From: Entomortierella parvispora
Lineage: Eukaryota > Mortierellomycota > Mortierellomycetes > Mortierellales > Mortierellaceae
Direction of reading: 5' to 3'
DNA length: 64,000 bases
NCBI GenBank assembly: GCA_963573315.1
Contig: OY752145.1
Coordinates: 2,232,001 to 2,296,000, forward strand
The notes beneath the pieces were generated by a model. It worked only from the letters and a program-made list of their open reading frames with translations. It searched no databases and was not told the DNA's origin. How positions within the stretch are numbered: the first letter of the stretch is position 1; the number at the start of each line of letters is the position of its first letter. Below are positions 1-10,841 of the stretch, one piece after another. The position numbers were made by a program, and so were the translations under genes.

Positions 1-2168
1 TGCGATTCACATGGAACTCACGTATCTGGTATCATTGCCGCAAACAGTACCTACTTTATCGGCGTTGCGCCCCAATGCACGCTTGGATCGTACAGAGTCT
101 TTCCTTGCGTCGGTTCTGCCCCTAACGATATTATTATCAAAGCGATGTTGCGTGCAGCCGAGGACGGTATGGACGTGATCAACCTGTCCTTGGGCGGACC
201 GGGTGGTTGGAGACAAGAGCGCGAAGCTCTTGTCGTGGACATGTTGTCGAAAAAGTTGGGAATCCTGGTGGTAGCCGCTGCTGGAAACGAAGGAGCTATG
301 GGTGCCTTTGAAATGGCATCCCCAGGTGTGGCGAAGTCGGCCATTTCGGTGTCGTCGAGCGAGAATCCGTACACGAGCTCATGGTATTTTGTCGTCATCA
401 ATTCCAGTGAGATGACCAACAACCGTGACCAGAGTCAGCAACGCAAGATCGCCTTCCTGGGTGATAAAGTCATGGATCTCAACACCACCCTGGCTCAAAC
501 TGCCCCAGGCACGTCTGGTAATGTCACCGCAGACGCCTGTAAGCCGATCACGACCGATATCAAAGGCAAGATTGCAGTTGTCCGCCGAGGAGACTGCACG
601 TACGCCCAAAAACTACAGAACGTGATAATGGCCAAGGCTACGGGGGTCATCATCATCAACAACATCGCGGGTGAGCCCGCCTCTGCGGCCGGTAAGTCTG
701 GCTTAAATATTCCCCTTCGCTCCATCAGCAGGGAGGACGGTGAGTATCTTTTGAAGCAGATGCAAGCCCAACAAAAGAATGGGGGTGTTCGAATTGCGGA
801 TGGGTCATCGCCGATCACTGTCAAGAGCGCTGTCGGCGGTCTCCTCTCCAACTTCACCTCTTTAGGACCAGACTCGGAGCTGAATCTGAAGCCAGATATT
901 ACAGCGCCAGGAGGAAACATCTGGTCGACGTACCCCTTGTCAGTAAGTGTGCAAACGGTTGTAAGAACTGCTTTATTTTTATTCTTCGCCTGTTACATCC
1001 GAGCAGAAGGGTTATTAACCGAGCCATCCTGTGCTTATAGATGGGCGGATTCGGCGCAGAATCTGGTACCTCCATGGCTAGTCCATACATTGCAGGATGT
1101 GCGGCCTTATTCCTTGAGGGCAAACCAAAGTCGGAGCACAATTCAGTGGCCTTCAAAACCGCGCTCCAAAACGTTGCTCGCCCAATTTTGGACGGGAACC
1201 CACAGCGACTCAAGGGTCCTGCTTCAGTGCTTCAACAGGGGGCCGGATTTGTGCAAATGATGGATGTTCTAAGCTCCAACGTTTCTATTTCGCCCTCACA
1301 TGTGGCGCTTAACGACACCGTGCATCTCAAAGGCCGTCAAACCTTCACCGTCACAAACCGAGGCAAGATTCCAGTGACATATCGCGTCGATCTAGTCAGC
1401 GCTGTGGGTTTAATACCCTTTGAGAAGGATGGCACCGTGTCTCTCTCGCCCAAGAAAATTTTTGCCACTGCCTCCATGAAATCGGCCTCTTCTGCTCTAT
1501 CAATCCATGTAGACCCTGGATCGAACGCAACGGTGGATCTAGACTTCTCGGGACCCAAGAAAAACCCATTGCTGTACGTCCTTTATTCTGGTTTCATCCG
1601 CTTCCGACCCGAGAAGATGGACAAGTCCACGCCCATGATATCAGTCCCATTCATGGGCATGAAGGGGGACTACAAGACGGTACGTGTGTTTGACCCTTCC
1701 TTTGGGTTGAGGTACTACGATAGAAGGTACTTGCGCGGAATAGGTCAAAGCGGGGACAATTTGGCTCTGAATATCACGATCTTCAAGAGCATTAAAAACG
1801 ACAAGGATGAGGATACTCCCTCAACGACAATCAAGGCCATACTTCAATTCAGACTGCTGACCGCCTGCAGACTTATGGTACTGGACTTGGTATCAGACGA
1901 GGGGTCGAACCCAGCAACGGTCAAGAGCTATGGTTTGCTGAACAGAGGGGTGGGTCGATATCTTCCCAGAAATGACGGCCAAGAAGGCAATAAAGCCCAG
2001 GTTCTTGGATGGGATGGCAAGATTCTGAACAAGGATGGAACCCCTGTACCAGTTCCACTGGCCAAGGGCAGCAAGGCTAGAATCCGAATCTCCCTCTTGA
2101 AACACTTTGGCGACCCAGAAAAAGACAGTGATTACGAGTCTTTTCTTTCAGGGACCTTTTCGTTGTAA
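1..2168 (+). CDS. Subtilisin-like serine protease (S8) with PA and Fn3-like regions, 5' truncated
   Basis: Exons 1-942 and 1041-2168; the intron 943-1040 has a GTAAGT donor and a TTATAG acceptor. The frame is open from base 1, so the signal peptide, pro-region and catalytic Asp lie outside the window. The catalytic His motif (DSHGTHVSG) is at the very start. The oxyanion-hole region AAAGNEG follows near residue 93. A PA-type insert (about residues 140-275, with KIAVVRRGDCTYAQK) splits the catalytic domain. The catalytic Ser motif GTSMASPY lies just after the splice junction. The remainder is a C-terminal Fn3-like region ending in TAA at 2166-2168. The family comprises secreted or cell-wall proteases of the minor extracellular protease (Vpr) type, and extracellular proteolysis is inferred. 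The splice joins TYPLS to MGGFGAESG in frame. Confidence 0.9.
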
Positions 2169-2289
2169 TGAATTGGGCACCCCTGCTATGAAAAGTCGCT
2201 AGTGTTATAATTAAATCTATTATATATATATAAGCTCATAAAGAAAGAACAATATCTACGGTGGATGCAACTGTTGTCGGGTATAAAGT

Positions 2290-4371
2290 CTAAAAGTAAC
2301 TAGTCTCTGCCTCGCGCCCGACGTCGCTCAACAGTTCTGCGTGGATGACATTCATAGCCTCGAGCGCTTGTTCCTCCAGAATGACACAAGAGATATTGAT
2401 CTCGGATGCACCCTGGGAGATCATCTCAATATTGACTCCGGCCTTGGCCATGGTGCTGAACATGCGGCCAGAGATACCCACCATGTTCTTCATTTGCTTG
2501 CCGACCAGCGACAAGATGGCCATGCCTTTCATTATATCCACTGTGCCAATTGATCGCAGCGATGACATGGCTTTCTCCATATCCTTATCATTCACATTTG
2601 CGCCCAACGCCATCGAGACATGAACCTCGGAGGTTGAAATCAAGTCGACTGCAATCCCGTAGCGATCTAGCGTTCCAAAGATTTGGGCAAAAAACCCGTG
2701 CGATACCGACTTGCGATTGGAGTGTACATTCAGCACCCAAACGTTGTCTTTGATCGTGACCGCAGTAGGGTGTCGTCTAGACAGATCCAGCTGGTATCCG
2801 TTTTCGAGCAAAACCTTGGAGGAAGGAGGCGGTGTGTTCCTTCCATTGGGTGTACATACTCCTGAGGGCTGGTCTGGAAAGATAATGGTGCCTGTTCCTG
2901 ACGGGTTCATGACATTCTTGATTCGAATAGGGATTTGGGCTCGAATAACCTGCTCCATTGTAAATGGGTGGATAACTTCCGATCCATAGTATGTCAACTC
3001 GGATGCCTCCTCGGGTGTAATAATGTTGAGTAGCCGTGCATCCTTGACTTTTCGGGGGTCTGCTGTAAAGATACCGTCAACCTCCTTCCATACTTGCAAC
3101 TCTTCTGCATCCAAACCAACAGCAATCAGCGCGGCGGCAAGGTCGGTGTAGCCTCGACCGATGCTAGTCAATAAACTTCCGGGAACTGGACCAAAAAAGC
3201 CTGGACATACGAAGGGGACAAAACAGAGGTCAGTGATAGGATCGAGTGATAGTAAAACTCGCTCGTGGCCAGTAGCACTTGCCAGTAACGACAGGGACGC
3301 GATCACCGCATTTTGACACTGCAGAGGCAAAAGCGCGTGAGAGGTAGTCGTAAAAGTTTTGGTCCAGGCACTGAATGTCAAAGACCGCCTCGATCACGTT
3401 CTCAAGACTGATGAATTGGGTTTGCACGCCTTGGTCTTCCAGCAAACCAGCCACGACTCTGCAAGAAAGCTTTTCGCCGACTGCCATGATGATGTCCTTG
3501 GATCTGGGAGAAATTTCTTCAATTGTCTATTTGAGCAAATTGGACAGAGAAACTGACGGTAAGTGCTTTTTTCCTTTTGTTTTCGATTCATTTGCATTTT
3601 TTTTTTTTTTTGACTACTCGGTTTACCTGAATGGCTCTCAGGAAAGCCATGAGACGATCGCAGTCCTGGTTGACTTCTTCCTGAACTCTTTTCAGAATAT
3701 CGCTGTCCGAGATGTGTTGTTTAGCAGTATCCAGATGGTCCTCTCGAATAGCTTGCACAGTCTCAACGAACTCGATTGAGTCTGGTTGCAAAGCAGATGA
3801 GGCCGCCTTGAGAAGCCTGGAGGACATTTGGATGGAAATAAAGCCAATTGGGTTATTTTTTGATATCGGACAACGAATTCGATTTCACCATGCGCGCCCA
3901 ATTGATCTCCCTGATCTGTCTTTGTCCCTTTTCCCGAAGTTCTCTCCCAGCAAAAACAGTCGCTTTTTCGCGCTTGCTGTCTAGTCTTTACCGATTGGTG
4001 GTGCCGAGCGACTTTGACTCGCTGCTCCTGGCAGAGCAGACGACCACAACCCTGTTCGTGGGCAGATACGATCTATCAAACAGGTAAGGGTGGACATAGG
4101 TGAGAATCTCTTTGCCACCAATAAAAATAAAGTCGTTTTACACAAGAGAAAATACATGGGGAAGAAACACTCACTGCACAATGGTTCCAGTGATGGTCTC
4201 GATGAACTTTCCGATGCTGGTGCCACCAAACTTTTGCACAAGCCACGGCTTCTTTGCTTCGGAATGAGAGGAATGTCCGTTGGTGGCATGAGAGATTTCG
4301 AGCTTGATGTGGGCAGGCAGGGACCTCTTTGAGGCGGAGACGGAGGCCTCCTGGGCAGCGCGAGCGATCAT
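2290..4371 (-). CDS. HOM3: Aspartate kinase (aspartokinase)
   Basis: Five exons (minus strand): 4371-4175, 4072-3992, 3816-3627, 3526-3283, 3200-2290, giving 540 aa; yeast Hom3 is 527 aa. It phosphorylates L-aspartate, the first step toward Thr, Met and homoserine, in the cytosol. The kinase N-terminus has VQKFGGTS (about residue 46), then VVVVCSARSS and TTNRLLKAA. The middle has GEKLSC and the phosphate-binding stretch FFGPVPGSLL, IGRGYTDLAAAL. Two C-terminal ACT repeats include VNIEMISQGASEINISCV, the region of Thr feedback control in the family. Intron 4 (3282-3201) is GC-AG: only a GCAAGT donor restores VTGFFGPV. All exon phases agree. The reading is secure; allosteric control is inferred from the family. 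Confidence 0.95.
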
Positions 4372-4877
4372 TGTATTTCAATCTGCGGGGCAAAGAGAGA
4401 GAGTGTGGGCGGGTGGAGGGAAGGAAAGAAGGAAAGAAGGAAGGAAGGGGGGAAAGAGAGGAAGAAGAAAAGGAGGAGGGGGAGGAGCAAGTATCGATCG
4501 ATGGGCCTGCATCATTGGACAGACAGCGCGCAACCCAAAAAGAACAACAAGAGCTTGTTTGTGGGAGTGCGGGGAAGGCGCAACACACACACAGAGTGAG
4601 TCAGTGGGGTGTGGAAGGAGGAGGGAGGTGTCCTTTCTCTCACTCTGCTTCTCACACTCGCACACCGCGGGTCCTGTCCGTGCGCGCGTCATATAGACTG
4701 CAGTGTGTAAGTGATCTGGCCACCAGCCATTGCGTCATGTGATCCTCTGCCAGTGGCCGTGGCCAGTGCCAGACAGACTCCTCTTCTTCTTTCTTTCTTT
4801 CCTTTCTTTCCTTTCTTCGCACCCACGCTCCCTTCACCCTTCTCCACCCACCCCCTTACTTTACTCATTCCACTACA
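4372..4877. promoter_or_regulatory. Divergent intergenic region between aspartokinase and PMP3
   Basis: About 500 bp separates two divergently transcribed genes, so both promoters should lie here. The aspartokinase side is purine-rich on the + strand (GGAAGGAAAG-type runs around 4425-4480). The PMP3 side is CT-rich (TTCTTTCTTTCC runs at 4785-4815). Long open frames here are low-complexity artefacts. No clear TATA box was seen. Confidence 0.4.
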
Positions 4878-5780
4878 ATGGCAAACTTCAGCGGCGCTGA
4901 CATCTTCCTCTTCATCATCGGCTTCTTCTTGCCCCCTCTTGTAAGTGTTTGTTTCCTGCTCTGCTCCCTCCCTCCCTTCTCTTCTCTTCGAAAAGGAAAA
5001 AAAAACGTGAATGAACAAACGCCAAGACTTACTCCTCCCACCCAGTCCAAGACGTAAATGACCAACATTCTATTTTTTTTTTTTTTTTGCTTCTGATCTT
5101 TCTAGGCTGGTAAACGAACAAACTTCAACAGACACGAAAACGCGTGCCGTTGCCTCACCTTGGCTTTGATATACTCCACTATTCCACCCTTAAGGAATGC
5201 ATCGACTGATACCCTCGTTGTTCTTTTCTTTTTCCACCCTTTCTTCCACGGCAACCAGTCGGACTCAAGCAGGGATGCGGCGCTGACTTCCTTATCAGGT
5301 ATGCAACTAACACCACGCGTCCGTGGTCCCCACAGTGTTTAAAGACAAAGACTGGAAACAGGATCATCTCCAAGCGATAAGACACAAAAAAAAATCTGGT
5401 TGCGCTATTTTCCAGAAGTTGGGAAAGAGTGTGTGGGTGACGCGGGAAAGGAAAAACCACCCTTGTCACAGTCCAGGAGGACACAGAAACCTGAGCCACG
5501 GACATGCTCTTCTTTCCGCCATGCAAGTTCAGCCTCAGAAAGCCCACATTTTTTTAACGGCCGACCGTTTTTTATTTTCTTATTTTTTGTACATAGCGTC
5601 GGATTGACCTTGCTCGGACATGTTCCTGGTATCGTCTACGCCTGGTACACCATCTACAAGAACAGAGATGACCCCAACTCTGTCAACCGTCACCAGGGCC
5701 GCACCTACGTTGCTGTTCCTCAGCAGAACTACCAAGCTACCGCTACCGCTCCCGCCCAGCCTATTCATCCCGTTCAGTAA
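4878..5780 (+). CDS. PMP3: PMP3/UPF0057 plasma-membrane proteolipid with C-terminal extension
   Basis: Exons 4878-4940, 5106-5109, 5259-5298 and 5597-5780 give 96 aa. PMP3 proteins are very small two-helix membrane proteolipids that influence plasma-membrane potential and cation tolerance. Helix 1 is in exon 1 (FLFIIGFFLPPL). The family signature continues as AVGLKQGCGADFLIS, then VGLTLLGHVPGIVYAWYTIYKNR forms helix 2. A hydrophilic tail rich in Q, T, A and P follows, longer than in yeast Pmp3 (55 aa). The codons for A and V after LPPL can only be supplied by a 4-nt exon (GCTG, 5106-5109) bounded by TCTAG and GTAAAC. Without it exon 1 (phase 0) cannot join exon 3 in the conserved frame. Transcript support would settle this. 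Confidence 0.9.
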
Positions 5781-6238
5781 AAAAAGTCCGTGACGTTCAA
5801 TAAATCTGTCATGATTGCTCAAAAAAAAGATGTACCTTTTTTTCTTTTATTTTTTGAGAACACAAGAAACCGGCCAAACAGAAATAAAGCTCGAAAAGAT
5901 AAAGAATGACGCGTGGAATGAGCAGGTCTTGAGAAACATGTTACATTGGGGAAGAAGGGGTATGCAATGAGAAAGAGTAAGACTGAACGAGAAAAAAAAA
6001 GATGCCTTTTGTTACACAATAATGAAAAATATACAGGAAAGAATAGCAAGAACCAGGACAAAACACCGCGTTTTGATCCGTCTTGGCACGAACGCGCTAC
6101 CATTCAATCCATTCCTCCAAACAAATTACAGATGAAATAGCCGTCGAACTGGAGGCCATGAAGAGGGTCTAACAACCACGAAAAGAACACCCAACGGCAC
6201 TAGCCCTCTTCATATAACCAGCACATCCTGTTTCTGTT
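5781..6238. other. Convergent 3' intergenic region
   Basis: About 460 bp lies between the 3' ends of the PMP3 gene and the minus-strand acidic protein gene. It is A/T-rich, with an AATAAA 20 bases after the PMP3 stop (5799-5804) and homopolymer A and T runs. No coding or RNA gene was recognised. Confidence 0.5.
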
Positions 6239-7607
6239 TCAGCCCTGAACTCTTGCCTTCTTTGAATCCTTGCCTATTAACCAGAAGGAAAGGTTAGATA
6301 TTGTCATCTTGTTACAACAAAGACCTTCAAGGGCATAAAGAGACCAAGAGACTTACGGTCAGGGCACATTTCGTCAAATTCTGCGTCGCTGAGTTCCAAG
6401 AGCTCATCCAAGGATCTCTTTGGAGACCGCTCGGCAGATGAAGTTGATTTAGGAGCCATAAAATCATCTTCGAAGTTGAGGGTAAGATCCGGAACGTCGG
6501 CAAGGCTATCCTCAAGTGGCTCAATCTCCGCGCTGTCAAGCAAGTAATCGTCAGAATCAATGTCAACGTGTTCAGGAGTCGCTTTGCTCTCCAATGCAAG
6601 ACCCAAACCATCGGTCTCTATGGCCACCTCCTCGTTCTTTTCGTGTTGACTATGGACAGGGACCGAAGCTAAAAGCTCTTCCGAAACCTCTATATTCTCC
6701 TCAAGTGGGCCTAACTGGTTGCTGTCCATAGCTGGTTGAGCACGCGCACGGTGAACAGTGTCCTCTTCATGAACACCATCCAAATCTATAAAGTTGAAGT
6801 ACAAGCCAGAATTAGTAACTATGACGCTAGGAATATTTACGGTTATCGACAATATCACAGTTATGAAAACAAACCTTGGAGGGTCACATCAGGTTGTGCT
6901 GCGTCCCCTTGGGAATCCATGGACATTTCTTTCTTTGCCTTACTCTCGTCAACCTGAATCTGAAGGGCGTCCAGACGGGAAGAAAAGGTCTCTTGGATAG
7001 TCAGTTCAATCAGGAAAGGCTCTAACTGGACCAACCCTAGACCCGATTCCTCGGCAACGTCCGTATACAACTTGACGAGGCTGGAAAGCGAAATTCTCGA
7101 TGCTGCGCCATCATCGTGCTCTGGCAACCAAAGGTCATTCAGGCCTTTGAACGTCAGGTGCATCTCATAATGCTCAGCGTCCACGCCATAGTGCGCTTCA
7201 ACCAGCTCCGAACGAAGGCGAGCAAAGAGGACTGTCAAAGGCTCTTCCAAAAGTTTGTCTTGGCTGTCAAACAGCACAGGTCCGTATGCAAACGGTAACT
7301 GGGCCACGTTCTGACGCTCTGTCTTGTATGCATCGGAGGAGGCGAAGAAGAGCTCGTATAGGGACTCTCCAAACGCGACCTCGATCACAGGCAAGGTCAG
7401 AATATCAGAATCTGGCTCCAACAGGGCTGCATATTCTTCAGGGCTCATTTGGGACTCGATGTTCTCCTTTTCTCCATCCAAGGCATTAAGCGAAGTATCG
7501 ACCGAGAGTTTTGTCAACGGCGTAAGGAAAGGTGAAAGCCTGTCGTCGAAATCCAGTAAGGCGTCCGAGGTGTAGTCTAACATTGGAATCATGGAGATTA
7601 TATCCAT
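6239..7607 (-). CDS. Acidic protein of unknown function
   Basis: Exons 7607-6875, 6785-6357 and 6273-6239 encode 398 aa from the ATG at 7607. All junction phases agree (phases 1 and 1), and the last exon is only 35 nt, ending RVQG. No family was recognised. The N-terminal 230 residues look folded, with aromatic and Leu-rich segments around SLYELFFASSDAY and LTFKGLNDLWLPEHDD. The C-terminal third is very acidic (DIDSDDYLLDSAE, LNFEDDFM) and probably disordered. Immediately upstream of the ATG is a TTACTAG acceptor-like sequence, and the frame stays open for a few codons, so an additional 5' exon is possible. It is divergent from the PIG-H gene. A nuclear or scaffold role is only a guess. Confidence 0.7.
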
Positions 7608-8063
7608 CAATGCACCTAGTAAGTAAAATAGGAAAAAAAGAATAAAGACAAAGGCGATGCGAAGCTAGATTGGATTGAGTCTTGATTGAAGGGCGGGTAG
7701 AGTTTATAGGTAAAGGTGTTAGTGAGGGTGGAAGCTGAGTGTGATTGTAAACGAGAGGACTGTTGGGGATGTTGGGAGAGGTAGGAGTTGAAGGCTGTAC
7801 AGTAGTGAAGTTGAAGGAAGAAGAGAGGTGTTGAATTAACATCCTGCACTCATGCCAAGGAGGCAGAGCAAAAAAAAAAAAAAAAAAAAGGATGTCACAG
7901 TATTCTGAATTATTGTAATTGCTGCAGACCCTTATTCTTCCAGTGCATGCATGCACTTGTCGGTGCTCTCTCAACATCAGTTTCAGGAACAAGGACCACT
8001 GAGCAGGAGGATACCACGGTGCCCCCAAAAACACGGACAGACACACCATCGAGCAACCATGTC
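7608..8063. promoter_or_regulatory. Divergent promoter region, acidic protein / PIG-H
   Basis: About 450 bp between two divergent starts. It contains an A19 run (7871-7889) and a minus-strand stretch with a TATAAA-like word (rev. complement around 7703-7709). An in-frame upstream ATG for PIG-H lies at 7947. No other feature was seen. Confidence 0.35.
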
Positions 8064-8856
8064 ATGACGTTCCAATGCTATGCCCATGCAGACAACACGC
8101 GCGAGTACATCATGACTAGTGATGCCAAGAGGATCAACTCGAACGACTTCATGCTCGTCGTCCTCTGTCTCTGTCTGGTCTACATTCTGGTAGGATAATA
8201 GAGTTGGCTATCAAGGACGAAGGACGATAAAGAAAAGAAGCTTGTGGACGACATTCTGATAGTATGAATGTTTGGATAACTGCAAATATAGGGGCCAACA
8301 TTTACTAGTTATACGATCATTATCCTTTTGATTCTGTCGAGGATCGTGTTCAAACTATTCATGGTCATGGAAGGTAAGACGATTTACTCCATCCATCCCT
8401 CCCCTTCCGCTGTGCTATTTCTTAGTGGTCTGATGCCAAACCTCTCCCTTCTTTTTCCACCTTCAAGAAACCATCCTTGTGATAAGGGATGTAGGAGTTC
8501 AGGTCAAGACAGTATATCTAGGAGGGCGAAGCTCGTCACGATTCATTGACAGATCCAAGATCGCAGACATTATTATCAACGAGGCCATTACGATGATGCA
8601 TATCCGTGTATACATGGCTATCATCGTCGAAGGCGAAGATAAGATGGTGGTTGTATTCCAGGTAAAACGAAACAAGCAAAATGAAGAATACCCAGCGTTC
8701 CTTGCGTGCAACACACTCTTACTTTTTTTCACTATTGAATTTCAAATATAGAACCTACTGCCGAGATTGAATATATTGTTGCAAGCATACCATGGGGCGC
8801 GCTCAATCATCTTTCATGAACGGGATCACTCTGATTTCCCCCTTGAATTCTCGTAG
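8064..8856 (+). CDS. GPI15: GPI-GlcNAc transferase subunit H (PIG-H/GPI15)
   Basis: Exons 8064-8189, 8292-8373, 8468-8661 and 8752-8856 give 168 aa (human PIG-H is 188). PIG-H is a subunit of the ER complex that transfers GlcNAc to phosphatidylinositol, the first step of GPI-anchor synthesis. Two hydrophobic segments lie near the N-terminus (FMLVVLCLCLVYIL, then IIILLILSRIVFKLFMV). The PIG-H domain follows with ETILVIRDVGVQV, RFIDRSKIADIIINEAI, a MVVVFQ strand, and LLPRLNILLQAYHGARSII. Phases agree at all three junctions. An in-frame ATG at 7947 would add 39 hydrophilic residues; 8064 is preferred because it gives the usual topology and length. Confidence 0.88.
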
Positions 8857-9075
8857 ACATCCATGGAGGTCAAAATTGTCTTTTATACCCGAATTTATCT
8901 CCAAAAAAAAAAGTCTGTGTTATCATCCCAAGTGCCTGCTGCCAGGCCTGTGTCTCTAGTGAACTACTCGTCTGACAGGACCTTCAAATTTTCAACGATA
9001 ACATTCTGATGGTACTTTGTGAACGTTGAACCAGGAATTCCCAACAAAATTGGTGGTGCTAATGGCATCTGTTGT

Positions 9076-10674
9076 CTAATACTCAGTGTCCGAGTCTGTT
9101 GGAGGACTGATGGAAGGTGTGGTCGGACTCCGTGCGCTGTATCGAATTTTGCTCTGATCCAGTTGTGAAAACCCGTCCATGTACGCTTTGAGAGGGTCGA
9201 ATAAAGGATATCCATTCACATTTGTAACGCTATTTTGTTGGATTCGTTCATTCAACACTTCTGGTGGGCACCAGAACGGACCTACGCCTTGGATCTCAAG
9301 TTCCAGATGGAGCAGGGAATTACTTGCCCAGGCCCTGATCTTTGGCGAATGGTGAGGACCAATGACATTGCTGTCATTGTCATCGTCATCGTCATCATCG
9401 GTATCAGCAACAAAGCTGCCGCCGCCGACACTGCTACCAACAAACCCCTCTTCTACGTGTCCCTGCGAGTGAGAGTCGAAAGATTGGGGTGATGGCACCT
9501 GATGAAAAAACAGCTTTGCGTCGACAATCGTCTGAGGGATGGTGAAACGTTGTAATTTCTGGAAAGTCTCCAACATCAAAACAACTATGGGTCCACTCTC
9601 TCGCCTCCTAACCCCTGTTGGGTACACGTCCAAGCATTCCAGGGTATGTCGCAATACGTCGCGCCCCGCCCATACAATGCTTAGGATATCCAATGTCTCC
9701 ATGTTGGGGCAGTAAAGGAAAATAGTAGCCAATGGGAGCCATGACAGTTGAAGATTGTCCGACAATGGATCCCAGAGGGAAAGCAGGTGACAAAAATGGT
9801 CAGTCCCATCCACCCGCAGTTCAAATCCACACTCTTCAGTTCAGGACAATTCTTGTGGATTGTGCGTGCCAAGGATGGAAGATCCGAAGCGAACAGGTCG
9901 TAATGTTCCTCGGATTCATCATATAATAGATAGGCAAGTGATGGACTTGACCCAATAATCCTGACCATGGAGCCGAAGAGTCGTCCAGGGCTCCTCATAA
10001 AGATAGTTTCCAGTAGAAGTGACCTATTTTCTTGAAACGCGACAAGCTCATCTCCTTCCAGATAGTCCTTGTCATCGTCTGCAGGCGTTCCTTTTTTCGT
10101 CAACTCTTGCTCGATATGGGGTCGATACTCTATCGTCTCGAATGATAGATATAAAAGCTTGGGAAGGCCCCAAACCAACGACTCTAAAAGTTTGCTGGAG
10201 ACCCAATTGTTTTTGAAAGCCAGATATTTCAGTCTCTTTAATCCCAGCATGACTCGGACCATATCCCTCCCTAGTTTTGGCTTCCTTTTTTGGGGGGATA
10301 GTGATCTCATACTGAATGGTCAAATCCTCCAACAATGGGTTCTGTCGCAGAATGTCCTGAATCAGGAGTCGGTTTCTGTCGGACACCTCAGAAGAGCTGA
10401 ATGAGGTCAATCGCGAGAGCTCTGGTGTCAAGATCAAATGATGCACGCTCCAACGGCTGGGGAAGCTAAGTTCGTGGACATATACGGCGTATCGAGGAAG
10501 GTACTGAAGGAAATCCTTTTCATTTGTAAAATCATCGTATTTGAGTGTTCGCCATAATTGCTCCGCAAAGGGAACAAACCAGGACTTTTTGACGCGACAA
10601 CCGGCTGCCAGATCTGGTTTCTGGAGTTGTTGCGCAATGAGGGTCAGAAGCTCGGGCAATTCGAGGACATGCAT
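9076..10674 (-). pseudogene. F-box/LRR-like protein with two compensating frameshifts
   Basis: It begins at ATG 10674 with an F-box-like segment (LELPELLTLIAQQLQKPDLAA), then Leu-rich stretches typical of the F-box proteins common in Mortierella-type fungi. These act as substrate receptors of SCF ubiquitin ligases. The frame changes twice. One extra base lies in the T6G6 homopolymer at 10286-10297 (C6A6 on the coding strand). One base is missing in the short A-run at 9823-9825. After both, the original frame resumes and runs to TAG at 9076-9078. An Asp run (about nine D/N residues near 9370-9400) lies near the C-terminus. Because the indels compensate and sit in homopolymers, assembly error is as likely as decay; if corrected the product is about 530 aa. 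Confidence 0.7.
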
Positions 10675-10841
10675 GGTGGGCAGTCTTGATTGTGGTGAAT
10701 GAATTGAAACGAGGAATGAAACGAGGAAAAGTGAACGCGAAATTGGTCAAGGAATGCATGCTAAGCCCCTTAAATCTCATCTCACATCATATGTACAACA
10801 ACTACATGGGGTTTATTTGAAAACAGGCAGACGTCAACGAT

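Noticed and set aside
4304-4742. Overlapping Glu/Gly/Arg-rich frames
   Set aside because: Simple purine-rich sequence in the divergent promoter.
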